NCBI RefSeq assembly: GCF_023100905.1 | Contig: NZ_CP064686.1 | Coordinates: forward strand, 744,001-808,000 | DNA: 64,000 nucleotides | Reading direction: 5' to 3' | Source of the DNA: Bradyrhizobium sp. 4 | GTDB taxonomy: Bacteria; Pseudomonadota; Alphaproteobacteria; Rhizobiales; Xanthobacteraceae | Part shown: positions 53,453-63,164 of the stretch, one piece after another | How positions within the stretch are numbered: the first letter of the stretch is position 1 | Layout: each line of letters opens with the position of its first letter | The notes under the pieces: generated by a model | What the model saw: the letters and a program-made list of their open reading frames with translations, nothing else | Databases searched by the model: none | What the model was told of the DNA's origin: nothing | Translations under genes and position numbers: made by a program

Positions 53453-53992
53453 ATGCTGTCACCTGTCCGCCTCATCTCCGAAGCCGCCGAACTCGCCGCG
53501 CGCCGCCACAACGGCATGGCGCGCAAGGGCCGCGGTCATGAGCCTTACATCAACCACCTCGCCGAGGTCGCGAACCTGCTTGCGACCGCGACCGACGGCA
53601 CCGACGCCGAACTCGTTGCCGCCGGCTGGCTGCATGATGCGATCGAGGACACCGACACCACGCGCGAGGAGCTCGCGCAAAAATTCTCCGACCGTGTCGC
53701 GTCGCTTGTCGAGGAATGCACCGACGATATGAGCCTGCCGAAGCCGGAGCGGCGGCGGCGTCAGGTGCTCGACGCACCGAAAAAATCGGCTGGCGCCAGG
53801 CTGATCAAGATCGCCGACAAGATCAGCAATATCGGCGCGCGCGTGCATTCGGATCCGACGGCCGCGGAACGTGACGACCTCGTCGATTACACCGACTGGG
53901 CCGAGCAGGTTGTCGCCGGTTGCCGCGGCGGTAACTCCTGGCTGGATACGACATTCGACGACACGGTGCTCACAGCGAGGACCTCGCTGTGA
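53453..53992 (+). CDS. MESH1-like small alarmone hydrolase (HD domain) inside the urease operon
   Basis: This 179-residue stand-alone HD hydrolase lines up well with metazoan/bacterial MESH1 (SpoT-like hydrolase only). Conserved positions are R24, Y32, H35, H61-D62, E65-D66 (HDAIED), D122 and N126 (KIADKISNI), the same set known for MESH1 metal and substrate binding. It has no synthetase or TGS domain. MESH1 removes the 3' pyrophosphate of (p)ppGpp, and human MESH1 also dephosphorylates NADPH. The gene sits between ureB and ureC on the same strand, so it is likely made with urease. Its 3' end lies in a 35-base palindrome. Confidence 0.85.
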   Translation: MLSPVRLISEAAELAARRHNGMARKGRGHEPYINHLAEVANLLATATDGTDAELVAAGWLHDAIEDTDTTREELAQKFSDRVASLVEECTDDMSLPKPERRRRQVLDAPKKSAGARLIKIADKISNIGARVHSDPTAAERDDLVDYTDWAEQVVAGCRGGNSWLDTTFDDTVLTARTSL

Positions 53993-53998
53993 GCACCG
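53964..53998. other. 35-base perfect palindrome at the end of the MESH1-like gene
   Basis: The 17-base arm CGGTGCTCACAGCGAGG is followed by one base and its exact complement. It covers the last codons and stop of the hydrolase gene and ends 31 bases before ureC. As RNA it would make a very stable hairpin between ureB-hydrolase and ureC. No T-run follows. Confidence 0.9.
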
Positions 53999-54029
53999 AT
54001 CCAAAATTCAAACGCAAACGGGGCTTGTG

Positions 54030-55745
<1,716 letters not shown>

Positions 55746-55885
55746 AATAGCGCCTCAACGCATGTCCCAGGAATATGTCTTGGTCGCATATCGGAGACAG
55801 GTTTTCCGGTTTTGCGTTCGATCCCGCCTGGTCTAAGGTCCCGCCCGGTATCTGAAGCCCAGAAGAAAAGCCGGGAGGATTTCTC

Positions 55886-56185
55886 GTGATCTATGTCGTC
55901 GCCACCTTGACCATCAAGCCTGAAACGCGCGCCGAATTCATTGCAGCCGCCACCGCCTGCATCAAGGAGACCCGGAAAGAGCCCGGCAATATCGCCTATG
56001 ATCTGCATGAGAGCGTCACCGATCCCGCCAAGATGGTGTTCGTCGAGCAGTGGGAGAATGCCGAGGCGCTGGTGCCGCATCGCGCCATGGAGCACATGAA
56101 GACGTTCGGCCGCGTCGCGGTGAAGTGTTTTACGGCGCCGCCGAAGATCGAGGTGATCACGCCCGAGAAGGTCGAGACACGGTAA
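55886..56185 (+). CDS. Antibiotic biosynthesis monooxygenase (ABM) domain protein
   Basis: This 99-residue dimeric ferredoxin-like alpha/beta barrel reads MIYVVATLTIKPETRAEF, then EPGNIAYDLHESV and VFVEQWENAEALVPHRAMEH. The family includes small quinol oxygenases and haem- or flavin-linked enzymes. GTG start with GGGAGG upstream. Sits between ureC and ureE but has no known urease role; likely a co-transcribed passenger or a regulator. Confidence 0.88.
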   Translation: MIYVVATLTIKPETRAEFIAAATACIKETRKEPGNIAYDLHESVTDPAKMVFVEQWENAEALVPHRAMEHMKTFGRVAVKCFTAPPKIEVITPEKVETR

Positions 56186-56199
56186 CGGGGTAAAAGCGC

Positions 56200-56808
56200 A
56201 TGATCCGGGCGACGCAGGTCAGGGGACAACACCGCTTCGCGGAAGCGCCGGCGGATACGGTCGTGCTCGATTTCGACGATCGACACCGCCGCCGCATGGC
56301 AATGACGGGGACGCGGGGGCTCGAGTTCCTGCTCGACCTGGAGAATGCCGTCGCGCTGCGCGGCGGCGATGCGCTGGTGTTGGAGGACGGCCGGCTGGTC
56401 GAGGTGGTCGCCGCGCCCGAGCCGCTGCTCGAGATCCGCGGCCACGATCCGCACCACCTTATTCGCGTCGGCTGGCATCTCGGCAATCGCCATCTGCCGA
56501 CGCAGATCATGGCCAAGGGCCTGCGCATCCGCCGCGACCACGTCATCGAAGCCATGGTGAAGGGCCTCGGTGCCCGCGTGATCGAGATCGAGGCGCCGTT
56601 CGATCCCGAGGGCGGCGCCTATGCCGATGCCGGTCATGCGCATGGACACGACGACCATGCGCATCACGATCATGGCCACGATGATCATCATGGCCACCAC
56701 CATGATCATGCCGCACATGGTGACGGTCACGATCACCATCACCACGACGAGCATTGCGATCACCCCGATCATCACCACGGCCACAAGCATGCTCATGACC
56801 ACAAATGA
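56200..56808 (+). CDS. ureE: Urease nickel chaperone UreE with long His-rich tail
   Basis: This 202-residue protein has the UreE domain (about 1-145; GWHLGNRHLPTQ contains the dimer-interface nickel His). A C-terminal tail of about 57 residues holds roughly 29 His, with Asp and one Cys. It binds and delivers nickel to UreC via UreG, and the tail would store extra metal. It overlaps ureF by 14 bases. Confidence 0.96.
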   Translation: MIRATQVRGQHRFAEAPADTVVLDFDDRHRRRMAMTGTRGLEFLLDLENAVALRGGDALVLEDGRLVEVVAAPEPLLEIRGHDPHHLIRVGWHLGNRHLPTQIMAKGLRIRRDHVIEAMVKGLGARVIEIEAPFDPEGGAYADAGHAHGHDDHAHHDHGHDDHHGHHHDHAAHGDGHDHHHHDEHCDHPDHHHGHKHAHDHK

Positions 56809-57517
56809 GCCGGTCGCGGCCCGCGACCTCGCGGAGCGCGAGGCGGCGGCGCTGTACCGGTTGATGACCTGGCTGTCGCCCGCGTTTCCCGTCGGGGGCT
56901 TTTCCTACTCCAGCGGCATCGAATGGGCGGTCGAGGCCGGCGACATCACCGACACAGCGTCGCTGGCGGACTGGCTCGATGCGATGCTTCGCGACGGCTC
57001 GGGCTTCTGCGATGCGACGTTTCTGGTCCACGCCTATCGCGCCACTGAAGCGGGCGAGGGCGACACCTTGAGCGATATCGCCGAGCTCGCCGCGGCGTTC
57101 GTGTCCTCGCGCGAGCGGCAGCTGGAGACGACATCGCAGGGCCGTGCCTTCATCGATATCGCCCGCGCCGCGTGGGATGCCGACGGGCTGGATGCCATGG
57201 TTGCGGCATGCCGGACGCCACTGGTCTATCCCGTTGCCGTTGGCGTGGTCGCCGCGATGCACGGCGTGCCGCTGGCGCCGACGCTGCACGCCTTCCTGCA
57301 TGCGCTGGTCTCGAACTGGATTTCCGCGGCCAGCCGGCTCATTCCGCTCGGCCAGACCGACAGCCAGCGCGTGCTGGTGAGGCTGGAAGCCGCGGTTGCC
57401 GCGACGGCAAATCGTGCGCTGAATGCGACGTTGGACGATGTCGGCGGCGCGACGTTTCGCGCCGACCTCGCCAGCCTGCGGCACGAGACACAATACACGC
57501 GGCTGTTCAGATCTTGA
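56795..57517 (+). CDS. ureF: Urease accessory protein UreF
   Basis: This 240-residue helical protein has the UreF marks LYRLMTWLSPAFPVGGFSYS and GIEWAVEAGDI, and later the SNWISAASRLIPLGQTDSQR box. It acts with UreD and UreG in GTP-gated nickel transfer. ATG 56795 is inside the ureE His-tail codons; ATG 56789 is also possible. The frame is open further upstream but reads as noise antiparallel to the His repeat. Confidence 0.95.
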   Translation: MTTNEPVAARDLAEREAAALYRLMTWLSPAFPVGGFSYSSGIEWAVEAGDITDTASLADWLDAMLRDGSGFCDATFLVHAYRATEAGEGDTLSDIAELAAAFVSSRERQLETTSQGRAFIDIARAAWDADGLDAMVAACRTPLVYPVAVGVVAAMHGVPLAPTLHAFLHALVSNWISAASRLIPLGQTDSQRVLVRLEAAVAATANRALNATLDDVGGATFRADLASLRHETQYTRLFRS

Positions 57518-57566
57518 TTGCGGCCAGTACACTCCGCAGCCGCCAGGACGACGTAGGAAAGAAGCA

Positions 57567-58190
57567 ATGGCTACATCTCACGGCCCCTTGCGTGTCGGCA
57601 TCGGCGGTCCGGTCGGATCGGGTAAGACCGCGCTGATGGACCTGCTCTGCAAGACCATGCGCGAGCGCTACGACATCGCCGCGATCACCAACGACATCTA
57701 CACCAAATGGGATGCGGAATTCCTGGTGCGTTCGGGCTCGCTGACGCCGGATCGCATTGCCGGGGTCGAGACCGGCGGCTGCCCGCACACCGCGATCCGC
57801 GAGGACGCCTCGATGAATCTCGCCGCGGTAGCGGATATGCGCGCCAAGTTTCCCGGGCTCGATCTCGTGCTGATCGAATCGGGCGGTGATAACCTCGCTG
57901 CCACTTTTTCCCCGGAGCTCGCCGATCTCACCATTTACGTCATCGACGTGGCGGCCGGCGACAAGATCCCGTCAAAGGGCGGCCCCGGCATCACCCGGTC
58001 CGACCTCCTCGTGATCAACAAGATCGACCTGGCGCCCTATGTCGGCGCCTCCTTGGAAAAGATGGAGACGGACGCCAGGCGCATGCGCGGCGAGCGACCG
58101 TTCGTCATGACCAACCTGAAGAAGAGCCAGGGGCTGGACCGCATCATCGGCTTCATCGAGGCCAAAGGCGGCTTGAAACGGGCCAGCTGA
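57567..58190 (+). CDS. ureG: Urease accessory GTPase UreG
   Basis: This 207-residue SIMIBI-class GTPase has P-loop GPVGSGKT (14-21), the metal-binding CPH in ETGGCPHTAIREDAS, ESGGDNLAATFSPELAD and the NKIDLAP guanine-specificity motif. It powers nickel insertion. It lacks a His-rich N-terminus, leaving storage to UreE. Last gene of the cluster. Confidence 0.97.
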   Translation: MATSHGPLRVGIGGPVGSGKTALMDLLCKTMRERYDIAAITNDIYTKWDAEFLVRSGSLTPDRIAGVETGGCPHTAIREDASMNLAAVADMRAKFPGLDLVLIESGGDNLAATFSPELADLTIYVIDVAAGDKIPSKGGPGITRSDLLVINKIDLAPYVGASLEKMETDARRMRGERPFVMTNLKKSQGLDRIIGFIEAKGGLKRAS

Positions 58191-58489
58191 CCGGCGCGAC
58201 CACCTGGCGCAGGCGTTTTCCCCTGATAACGGCACAGGCAGAGCCGTGTCCGCGGAACAAATTTCGGTCACGGCAATTGATTACCTCCGGTGCCCGGAGC
58301 AAATCCATCCCGGCCCGACCATCGGCCGGGCGGCTTTAAGCTTCTCAGGCGACCCAAGTTGCGTATCGATGCCTCCTCCTCCATTATCTCGGCCATTGGG
58401 GTTCACCCTGTTTCGGCACGTGCCCGTTCGAGCGGCGTCCATATGCTCCGTGTTTATTGCCGACCTCCTGCTTTCGCCTGAGTAGTCGC
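58191..58489. other. Gap between ureG and the sensor kinase
   Basis: These 299 bases contain two hairpins: CTCCGG-TGC-CCGGAG at 58285-58299 and CCCGGCC/GGCCGGG at 58309-58330, followed by CTTT. Either could end ureG transcription. A 79-codon frame (58246-58485) reads as noise. Confidence 0.45.
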
Positions 58490-60148
58490 GTGGTCAGGCT
58501 GGGTTTCATCATCGGCTTCATTGCTCTTCTCGGAGCCCTGCTCTCCGGGCTTGCGGCTTATCGCGTCCACGACCAGGAGCTGGCGCTGGACCGGATCGCG
58601 CTTGCGCGCGCGATCGACGTCCATGCGAGCCTGGTCCAGGACCGGCTCACCGAGCGTGAACTGCTCGCGCGGGTTGCCTCCGGCCTGTTCCGGGCACCGT
58701 CGGTGCTCAAGCCAAACATGCTCGAGCCGCTGCGCTCGGCCATCTACGCCTTCAAGACCGATTTCGTGGTGGCGGGCTGGGTGGCCCGCCTGAAGCCGAA
58801 CGAGCTTGCCGCAGCGCAGGCCGCCATCGCGAGCGCCGGCTTCCCCAATCCGCGAATCCGCACCTATGACGACAAGCCGATCGATCCGGCAGGTGTCACC
58901 CAGCCGATCGACGTGCTGCTGGATCTCGAGCCGCGCAGCAACGAGACCAAGGGGCTGCCTGGCCGCAGTTACGACCAGGACCAGGTGCGCAGCGCCATGC
59001 TGACGCGCGCCAGAGTGGAGAAGAGATCGGTTGCCTCAGAACCGGTTGCCCTCCTGCGCGGCGACGGGCCCATCGGCATCATTGTGGCCGCTCCCGTCAT
59101 CCCCGAGGGCGCAACGGAGCCGGCGGGCTTCATCACATTTTCCTACGAGCTCTCTTCCCTGATGCTGACCAACGACGACATGTCGTTGTTCGCGGTCGCG
59201 TTGAAGGATCCGCGCCTGGAGGGTGGCGAGCTGGTCGCCAACGATCAAGGCGTCGTCTCCGGCCGAACGACGGCGGCCGATGGGCCCGCGCCGTCGGCGA
59301 CGCGCACGGTGAGCTTCGGTGGCCGCGACTGGCAGCTCGGCTATTACGCCAAGACCAATTCGGCGCGCCGCGCCGAACAGACTGCGATCATCGTGGCGGC
59401 GATCGGCTTTGCGATCACCGCGATGGTGTGCGGCCTGTTCGGCTACGTCGCCTACAACAATTTGCGGCTCAGCCGGGAAATCCAGGTCAGAATCGGCTTC
59501 GAACGCCGGCTGACCGCTGTCATCGACGAGCTCAACCACCGGGTCAAAAACATCCTGGCGGTGATCCAGTCGATCGTGACCCGCACGCTGCGCCATGGCT
59601 CCGACATCGATGTCGCGCGCGAGCTCCTGATCGGCCGCATCCACGCCATGTCCAATGTCGTCTCGCTGCTCAGCGAGAGCCAGTGGCAGGGTGTCAAGCT
59701 GAAGGGCCTGTTCGAGGCGCGCGCGATCCCGCATGCCGACCGCATCGCCGTTACCGGTCCTGATATCGCAGTCAGCGCGCGCGCGGCGCAGAGCCTCTCG
59801 CTGCTGTTCTTCGAGCTCGCCTCACACTCCGACGAAGGCCTGTCACTGGTCGGCAAGCATCCGCACATCACGGCCAATTGGACGGTGACGAATGAGGGCG
59901 CCGGCGAGGTCTTCTATTTCCGCTGGGAGGAGTTCAACACCAGCGAAGCGACGCGCCGCCCCGACTCCGATTTCGGCCTGATCCTGCTCGACCGCGTCGC
60001 GCCCGAGGCGCTCGGCGGCACCGCCAAGCGCTATTTCACCGACGTCTCTTATGTCTACGAGCTGACCGCGCCGATGGAGACGGTCGAGGACATGACCGAG
60101 CGCGACCGCACCGACAAGCTGTCGGCACCGATCCGGCCCGCGCGGTGA
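58490..60148 (+). CDS. CHASE-type HWE-like sensor histidine kinase, possibly ATPase-deficient
   Basis: This 552-residue protein has membrane helix 1 (about 5-24), a periplasmic CHASE-like sensor (about 25-300), helix 2 (about 304-326) and the H-box ELNHRVKNILAVIQS with H350. The ATP-binding part keeps a W-E pair (FRWEEFN) but the N-box reads ELASHSDEG where HWE kinases have ELATNA-x-KYG, so the catalytic Asn is H446. The GTG at 58490 is chosen because the helix follows; a TTG at 58457 is an alternative. No response regulator is adjacent. Confidence 0.8.
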   Translation: MVRLGFIIGFIALLGALLSGLAAYRVHDQELALDRIALARAIDVHASLVQDRLTERELLARVASGLFRAPSVLKPNMLEPLRSAIYAFKTDFVVAGWVARLKPNELAAAQAAIASAGFPNPRIRTYDDKPIDPAGVTQPIDVLLDLEPRSNETKGLPGRSYDQDQVRSAMLTRARVEKRSVASEPVALLRGDGPIGIIVAAPVIPEGATEPAGFITFSYELSSLMLTNDDMSLFAVALKDPRLEGGELVANDQGVVSGRTTAADGPAPSATRTVSFGGRDWQLGYYAKTNSARRAEQTAIIVAAIGFAITAMVCGLFGYVAYNNLRLSREIQVRIGFERRLTAVIDELNHRVKNILAVIQSIVTRTLRHGSDIDVARELLIGRIHAMSNVVSLLSESQWQGVKLKGLFEARAIPHADRIAVTGPDIAVSARAAQSLSLLFFELASHSDEGLSLVGKHPHITANWTVTNEGAGEVFYFRWEEFNTSEATRRPDSDFGLILLDRVAPEALGGTAKRYFTDVSYVYELTAPMETVEDMTERDRTDKLSAPIRPAR

Positions 60149-60155
60149 TTCCAGA

Positions 60156-60770
60156 TTAGCTCTTCGGCCGCAGCACGAGGTCAACCAGATTGCGCGCGTA
60201 GGCCGGTGTGATCGGCGCGATGCCGAAGACGTAGCGGTAGAACAGGCTGCCATAGATTGCGTCGTAGAGATCCTCCGGCAGTGCTTCCGCCAGAATGCTG
60301 CCGTCGTTTTGGCCGGCGGCGATCATCTCGACCAGCGCGTCGCGGCGGAATTGCAGGTAGCGGGCGTAGAACAGCTCCGCCGAGCCGGTCTTGGAGATGC
60401 ATTCGGAGATGACGGCGAGCTGGACCTTGCCGAACTCGCCCTGGAGCGCTTCGGCATAGGCGGCGGCATGGCGGCGTGCGCGCGCGGCGGGGCTGCCCGA
60501 GCTTGCAGGCGGCAGCGGCAGCATCTGCGCGGCTTGATGAAGGAAGGCGTCGATCAGCAAGGCTTCGCGGGAGGGCCACCATTTGTAGATCGTCATCTTG
60601 GAGACGCTGGAGTGGCGCGCGATCGCGTCGATGGTGGTGGCGGCAAGGCCGGTGGTGGCCATCAGCGCATAGGCGCTTTGGAGAATGGCGTTGGTGGTCT
60701 CGATCGACCTCGGCCGGCCGCGCCGGGGCGCGCTGTCGGCTCCCTCACCCCCGCCATTCGCCATCGCCAC
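60156..60770 (-). CDS. TetR family transcriptional regulator
   Basis: This 204-residue repressor has an N-terminal HTH (about 20-65): RGRPRSIETTNAILQSAY, ATTIDAIARHSSVSKMTIYKWW. The C-terminal ligand domain is of the AefR-like type (EFGKVQLAVISECISKT). The targets are unknown; opgC lies upstream on the same strand-direction side, not divergent, so self-control or a distant target is possible. M3 is an alternative start. Confidence 0.9.
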   Translation of the reverse strand: MAMANGGGEGADSAPRRGRPRSIETTNAILQSAYALMATTGLAATTIDAIARHSSVSKMTIYKWWPSREALLIDAFLHQAAQMLPLPPASSGSPAARARRHAAAYAEALQGEFGKVQLAVISECISKTGSAELFYARYLQFRRDALVEMIAAGQNDGSILAEALPEDLYDAIYGSLFYRYVFGIAPITPAYARNLVDLVLRPKS

Positions 60771-60852
60771 GCCCCGCCTCCTCGCGCAATCCGCTGCCGC
60801 TCCGCTTAGCCTAGCCGCGATGGCCGGCCTAGCGGAATCGGAAGGTGCCGGG

Positions 60853-61995
60853 CTAGGCCTGTTGCCGCAAGGCCGCCGGCAGGTCCTGCCGCTTCGACCA
60901 GGCGATGTAATATGCGACCGCGGCCATCGCCGCGAAGCCGGCCAGACTCACGGCGATCTGCATCACCATCAGATTGGCACCGGTGATCAGGATGAGATGG
61001 CCGGCTAAGGACAGGAATACGCCGACGCAGAACACCGCGAGCCATTCCTCGCCGCATCGGATGACCGCCCGCAGCGATCTCCATTGCAGGCCGGGATGAT
61101 CGGGCGGCACGAGATGTGTCGCGATGAAAGCGAGTGCGAGGAAGTGGACTACGCGATAGGGTGCGAGGTTTTCCTTGTCGGTCGGCGTGATGTTGTCGAG
61201 CACGATGTCCGGCAGGTAGGCGGCAAGCGCCGGCGAGTGGCGCATCAGCGTGATCGCCATTGCGAATACGAGATAGGCGCCTGCAAGCACGCGCAGCCAG
61301 GACAGGCCGTGTAGCGCGCGGCCCGACGCACCGGTCACGGCGAACCAGCCGCCCAGCACCATCAGCATCTGCCAGCAGAACGGGTTGAAGGTCCACTCCT
61401 GGTCCGGATAGACCCGGAAATTCCAGTCGAACCAGCGCGCCGCAACGTACAGCGCGACCGATGCCACAAGCGTCAGGTTCGGCCGCCGCAACAGCCCCCA
61501 CAGCGCGAACGGAAAGAAGGCCATCAGCGGGATCATCAGCTGTAACAGATCGAGATTCAGCGGCTCCTCCTGGAGCACGAGGCCACGCACCAGGATGCGC
61601 AGCGGGTGTTCGAGAATTCCCGATATGTTGTATTCGTGGATGATTTCGGGCGCCATCGATTGAGAGGCGACATAGGCGATGGTGTCGATATAGATCACGA
61701 ACAGCACGACATAGGCGGCATACAGCCGCCAGACGCGGCGAAAGATGCGCGTCGCCGCGACAACGTAGCCGCGCTCAAGCGCTATCCTGCCGTGAATGAT
61801 CGCGACGCCATAGCCCACCACGAACACGAACAAGTCTGCGGCGCCGCTGAAGCCGAAGTTGCGCAGCGTCAGCAAATTGACCACGTTGTTCGGGATGTGG
61901 TCGACGAAAACCGACCAGTTGGCGATGCCGAGCGTCAAATAGAGCCGGGGGTCGTGATGGAATGCGGCGAGGTTCGCCTGGACAGACGGTTTCAT
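60853..61995 (-). CDS. opgC: OpgC family succinyltransferase-like membrane protein
   Basis: This 380-residue acyltransferase-like protein has about ten membrane helices. The start FHHDPRLYLTLGIANWSVFVDHIPNNVVNLLT, then NFGFSGAADLFVFVVGYG and later PYRVVHFLALAF, is typical of OpgC, which adds succinyl groups to periplasmic glucans. No mdoG/mdoH is adjacent. It ends 82 bases before (in transcription terms, after) the TetR gene, on the same strand. Confidence 0.9.
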   Translation of the reverse strand: MKPSVQANLAAFHHDPRLYLTLGIANWSVFVDHIPNNVVNLLTLRNFGFSGAADLFVFVVGYGVAIIHGRIALERGYVVAATRIFRRVWRLYAAYVVLFVIYIDTIAYVASQSMAPEIIHEYNISGILEHPLRILVRGLVLQEEPLNLDLLQLMIPLMAFFPFALWGLLRRPNLTLVASVALYVAARWFDWNFRVYPDQEWTFNPFCWQMLMVLGGWFAVTGASGRALHGLSWLRVLAGAYLVFAMAITLMRHSPALAAYLPDIVLDNITPTDKENLAPYRVVHFLALAFIATHLVPPDHPGLQWRSLRAVIRCGEEWLAVFCVGVFLSLAGHLILITGANLMVMQIAVSLAGFAAMAAVAYYIAWSKRQDLPAALRQQA

Positions 61996-62182
61996 CGAAA
62001 AATGACTTTTGGAATCAGGGGCGCTGCTTTTAGCGGCAACCGCCTGCCTATCCGAGTAGCGTTTGCGTGAGTAGGGACATTCGCGTCGGGCGACGCAAAT
62101 TTGGCGGGGCGCCCGCGGGTGTCGAATTCCGAAAGATGCGCTTGCGGGACCTATGACGAAATTTTCTAACGCGCGCTAGCCG

Positions 62183-62638
62183 CTACTCGGCAGGTTCAGC
62201 CGAGGCATCGTCGGGTACGCCGGCGCGGCTCGCCATGATCCCGAGGGCGACGCCGCCGATCGCCAGGATCGGCAACAACCGCTTGATCCCGATGGCGCGA
62301 ACGATCTGGAGTCCGGTGGCGAGCAGCATGGGGTCCGCGAGCATGCTCGAGGCCGCCGACCTCGTGGCGCGCTCGGCTGCGATATGAGCTTGCTTGCGCA
62401 GCTGCCGTTTGTAGACCCAATAGCTCACCGCTGCGGTCAGGGTCAGCAGAAAGAAAATGCCTGCACCGGCGAGGCAGGCTTGCACCGGTCCATATTTGTT
62501 GAGCACAGAAATGAACGCTGCCGCGCACAGGAAGCACGTGGTGATGAAGAGTGCGAGCGCCGCGCCTGCTGCCAGCGATGTCAGCCGCACAGTAGTACCG
62601 GTGGATGCGCTGATCCCGTCGATGATGCGCTGAAACAT
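62183..62638 (-). CDS. Small membrane protein (phage-holin-like superfamily, YqjE type)
   Basis: This 151-residue protein has two adjacent central helices (LAAGAALALFITTCFLCAAAF, ACLAGAGIFFLLTLTAAVSYWV) and a third near the C-terminus (LLPILAIGGVALGIMA). The helix pair is like the phage-holin/YqjE group of envelope proteins often found with a DUF883 gene, as here. ATG 62638 has AGGAG 9 bases upstream. Probably stress-induced with its neighbour; exact role unknown. Confidence 0.7.
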   Translation of the reverse strand: MFQRIIDGISASTGTTVRLTSLAAGAALALFITTCFLCAAAFISVLNKYGPVQACLAGAGIFFLLTLTAAVSYWVYKRQLRKQAHIAAERATRSAASSMLADPMLLATGLQIVRAIGIKRLLPILAIGGVALGIMASRAGVPDDASAEPAE

Positions 62639-62714
62639 GGCCTTGCTCCTCAGATCCCCACAAGCCGGCACCGGCGGCGCCGCTGCGCCACCGTCTCAAT
62701 ACCCGTTCGCGATC

Positions 62715-63086
62715 TCAGCGACGCCAGACCGCGCCGATCAGGAAGCCGATGCCGAGCGCGAGCCCGACGGTCGCGAGCGGCCGCTGCGTGATCGCGTCCT
62801 CCAGCGTCTCCTCGATCGAGCCATAGGCCTCCTGTGCCGCGCCCATCATCGCGCTGCCGCGTTCCGACATATCGTCGATCGCGGAATCCACGTTTTCGCG
62901 CGCCTGGCTATAGCCGCGGCGGGCTTGCTTGCTGGAGGAGTTGGCAAAAGTATTGAGCGCGTCGGTGATCTGATCGGTGAGGGCGGCGATATCGCTTTTC
63001 ACGGCTGCTACATCCTTCTCGAGGCGTTCTCGGGTGGCTTTGTCGGTCCAGTCTCTCATCCCGGCTTCGGCATTGGTGGCGGACAT
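62715..63086 (-). CDS. DUF883 (ElaB/YqjD-type) membrane-anchored protein
   Basis: This 123-residue protein has a long amphipathic coiled-coil region (RLEKDVAAVKSDIAALTDQITDAL...) and a C-terminal anchor helix (LATVGLALGIGFLIGAVWRR), the ElaB/YqjD/DUF883 layout. In E. coli such proteins tie ribosomes to the membrane in stationary phase. GGAG lies 7 bases before ATG 63086. An EcfG-like promoter is 39 bases upstream; the holin-like gene follows after 76 bases. Confidence 0.85.
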   Translation of the reverse strand: MSATNAEAGMRDWTDKATRERLEKDVAAVKSDIAALTDQITDALNTFANSSSKQARRGYSQARENVDSAIDDMSERGSAMMGAAQEAYGSIEETLEDAITQRPLATVGLALGIGFLIGAVWRR

Positions 63087-63124
63087 CGGGGGCTCCGAGC
63101 TGTTGACGGTTGAGACAGCCGGGA

Positions 63125-63149
63125 AACGTTTCGTCGTCGGGTAAGTTCC
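63125..63149 (-). promoter_or_regulatory. EcfG (general stress sigma factor) promoter
   Basis: On the minus strand, GGAAC, 16 bases, CGTT match the alphaproteobacterial EcfG consensus (GGAAC-N16/17-CGTT) exactly. It is placed about 40 bases before the DUF883 start and should drive both small membrane genes. Confidence 0.8.
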
Positions 63150-63164
63150 GTTCACGGAAACCGG

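Noticed and set aside
56621..56788. Met/Thr/Ile-rich upstream extension of ureF
   Set aside because: This is the His-rich ureE tail read in another frame; UreF homology begins at about 56795.
58246..58485. 79-codon plus-strand frame between ureG and the kinase
   Set aside because: No ribosome site, no signal or domain, and it spans two hairpins.
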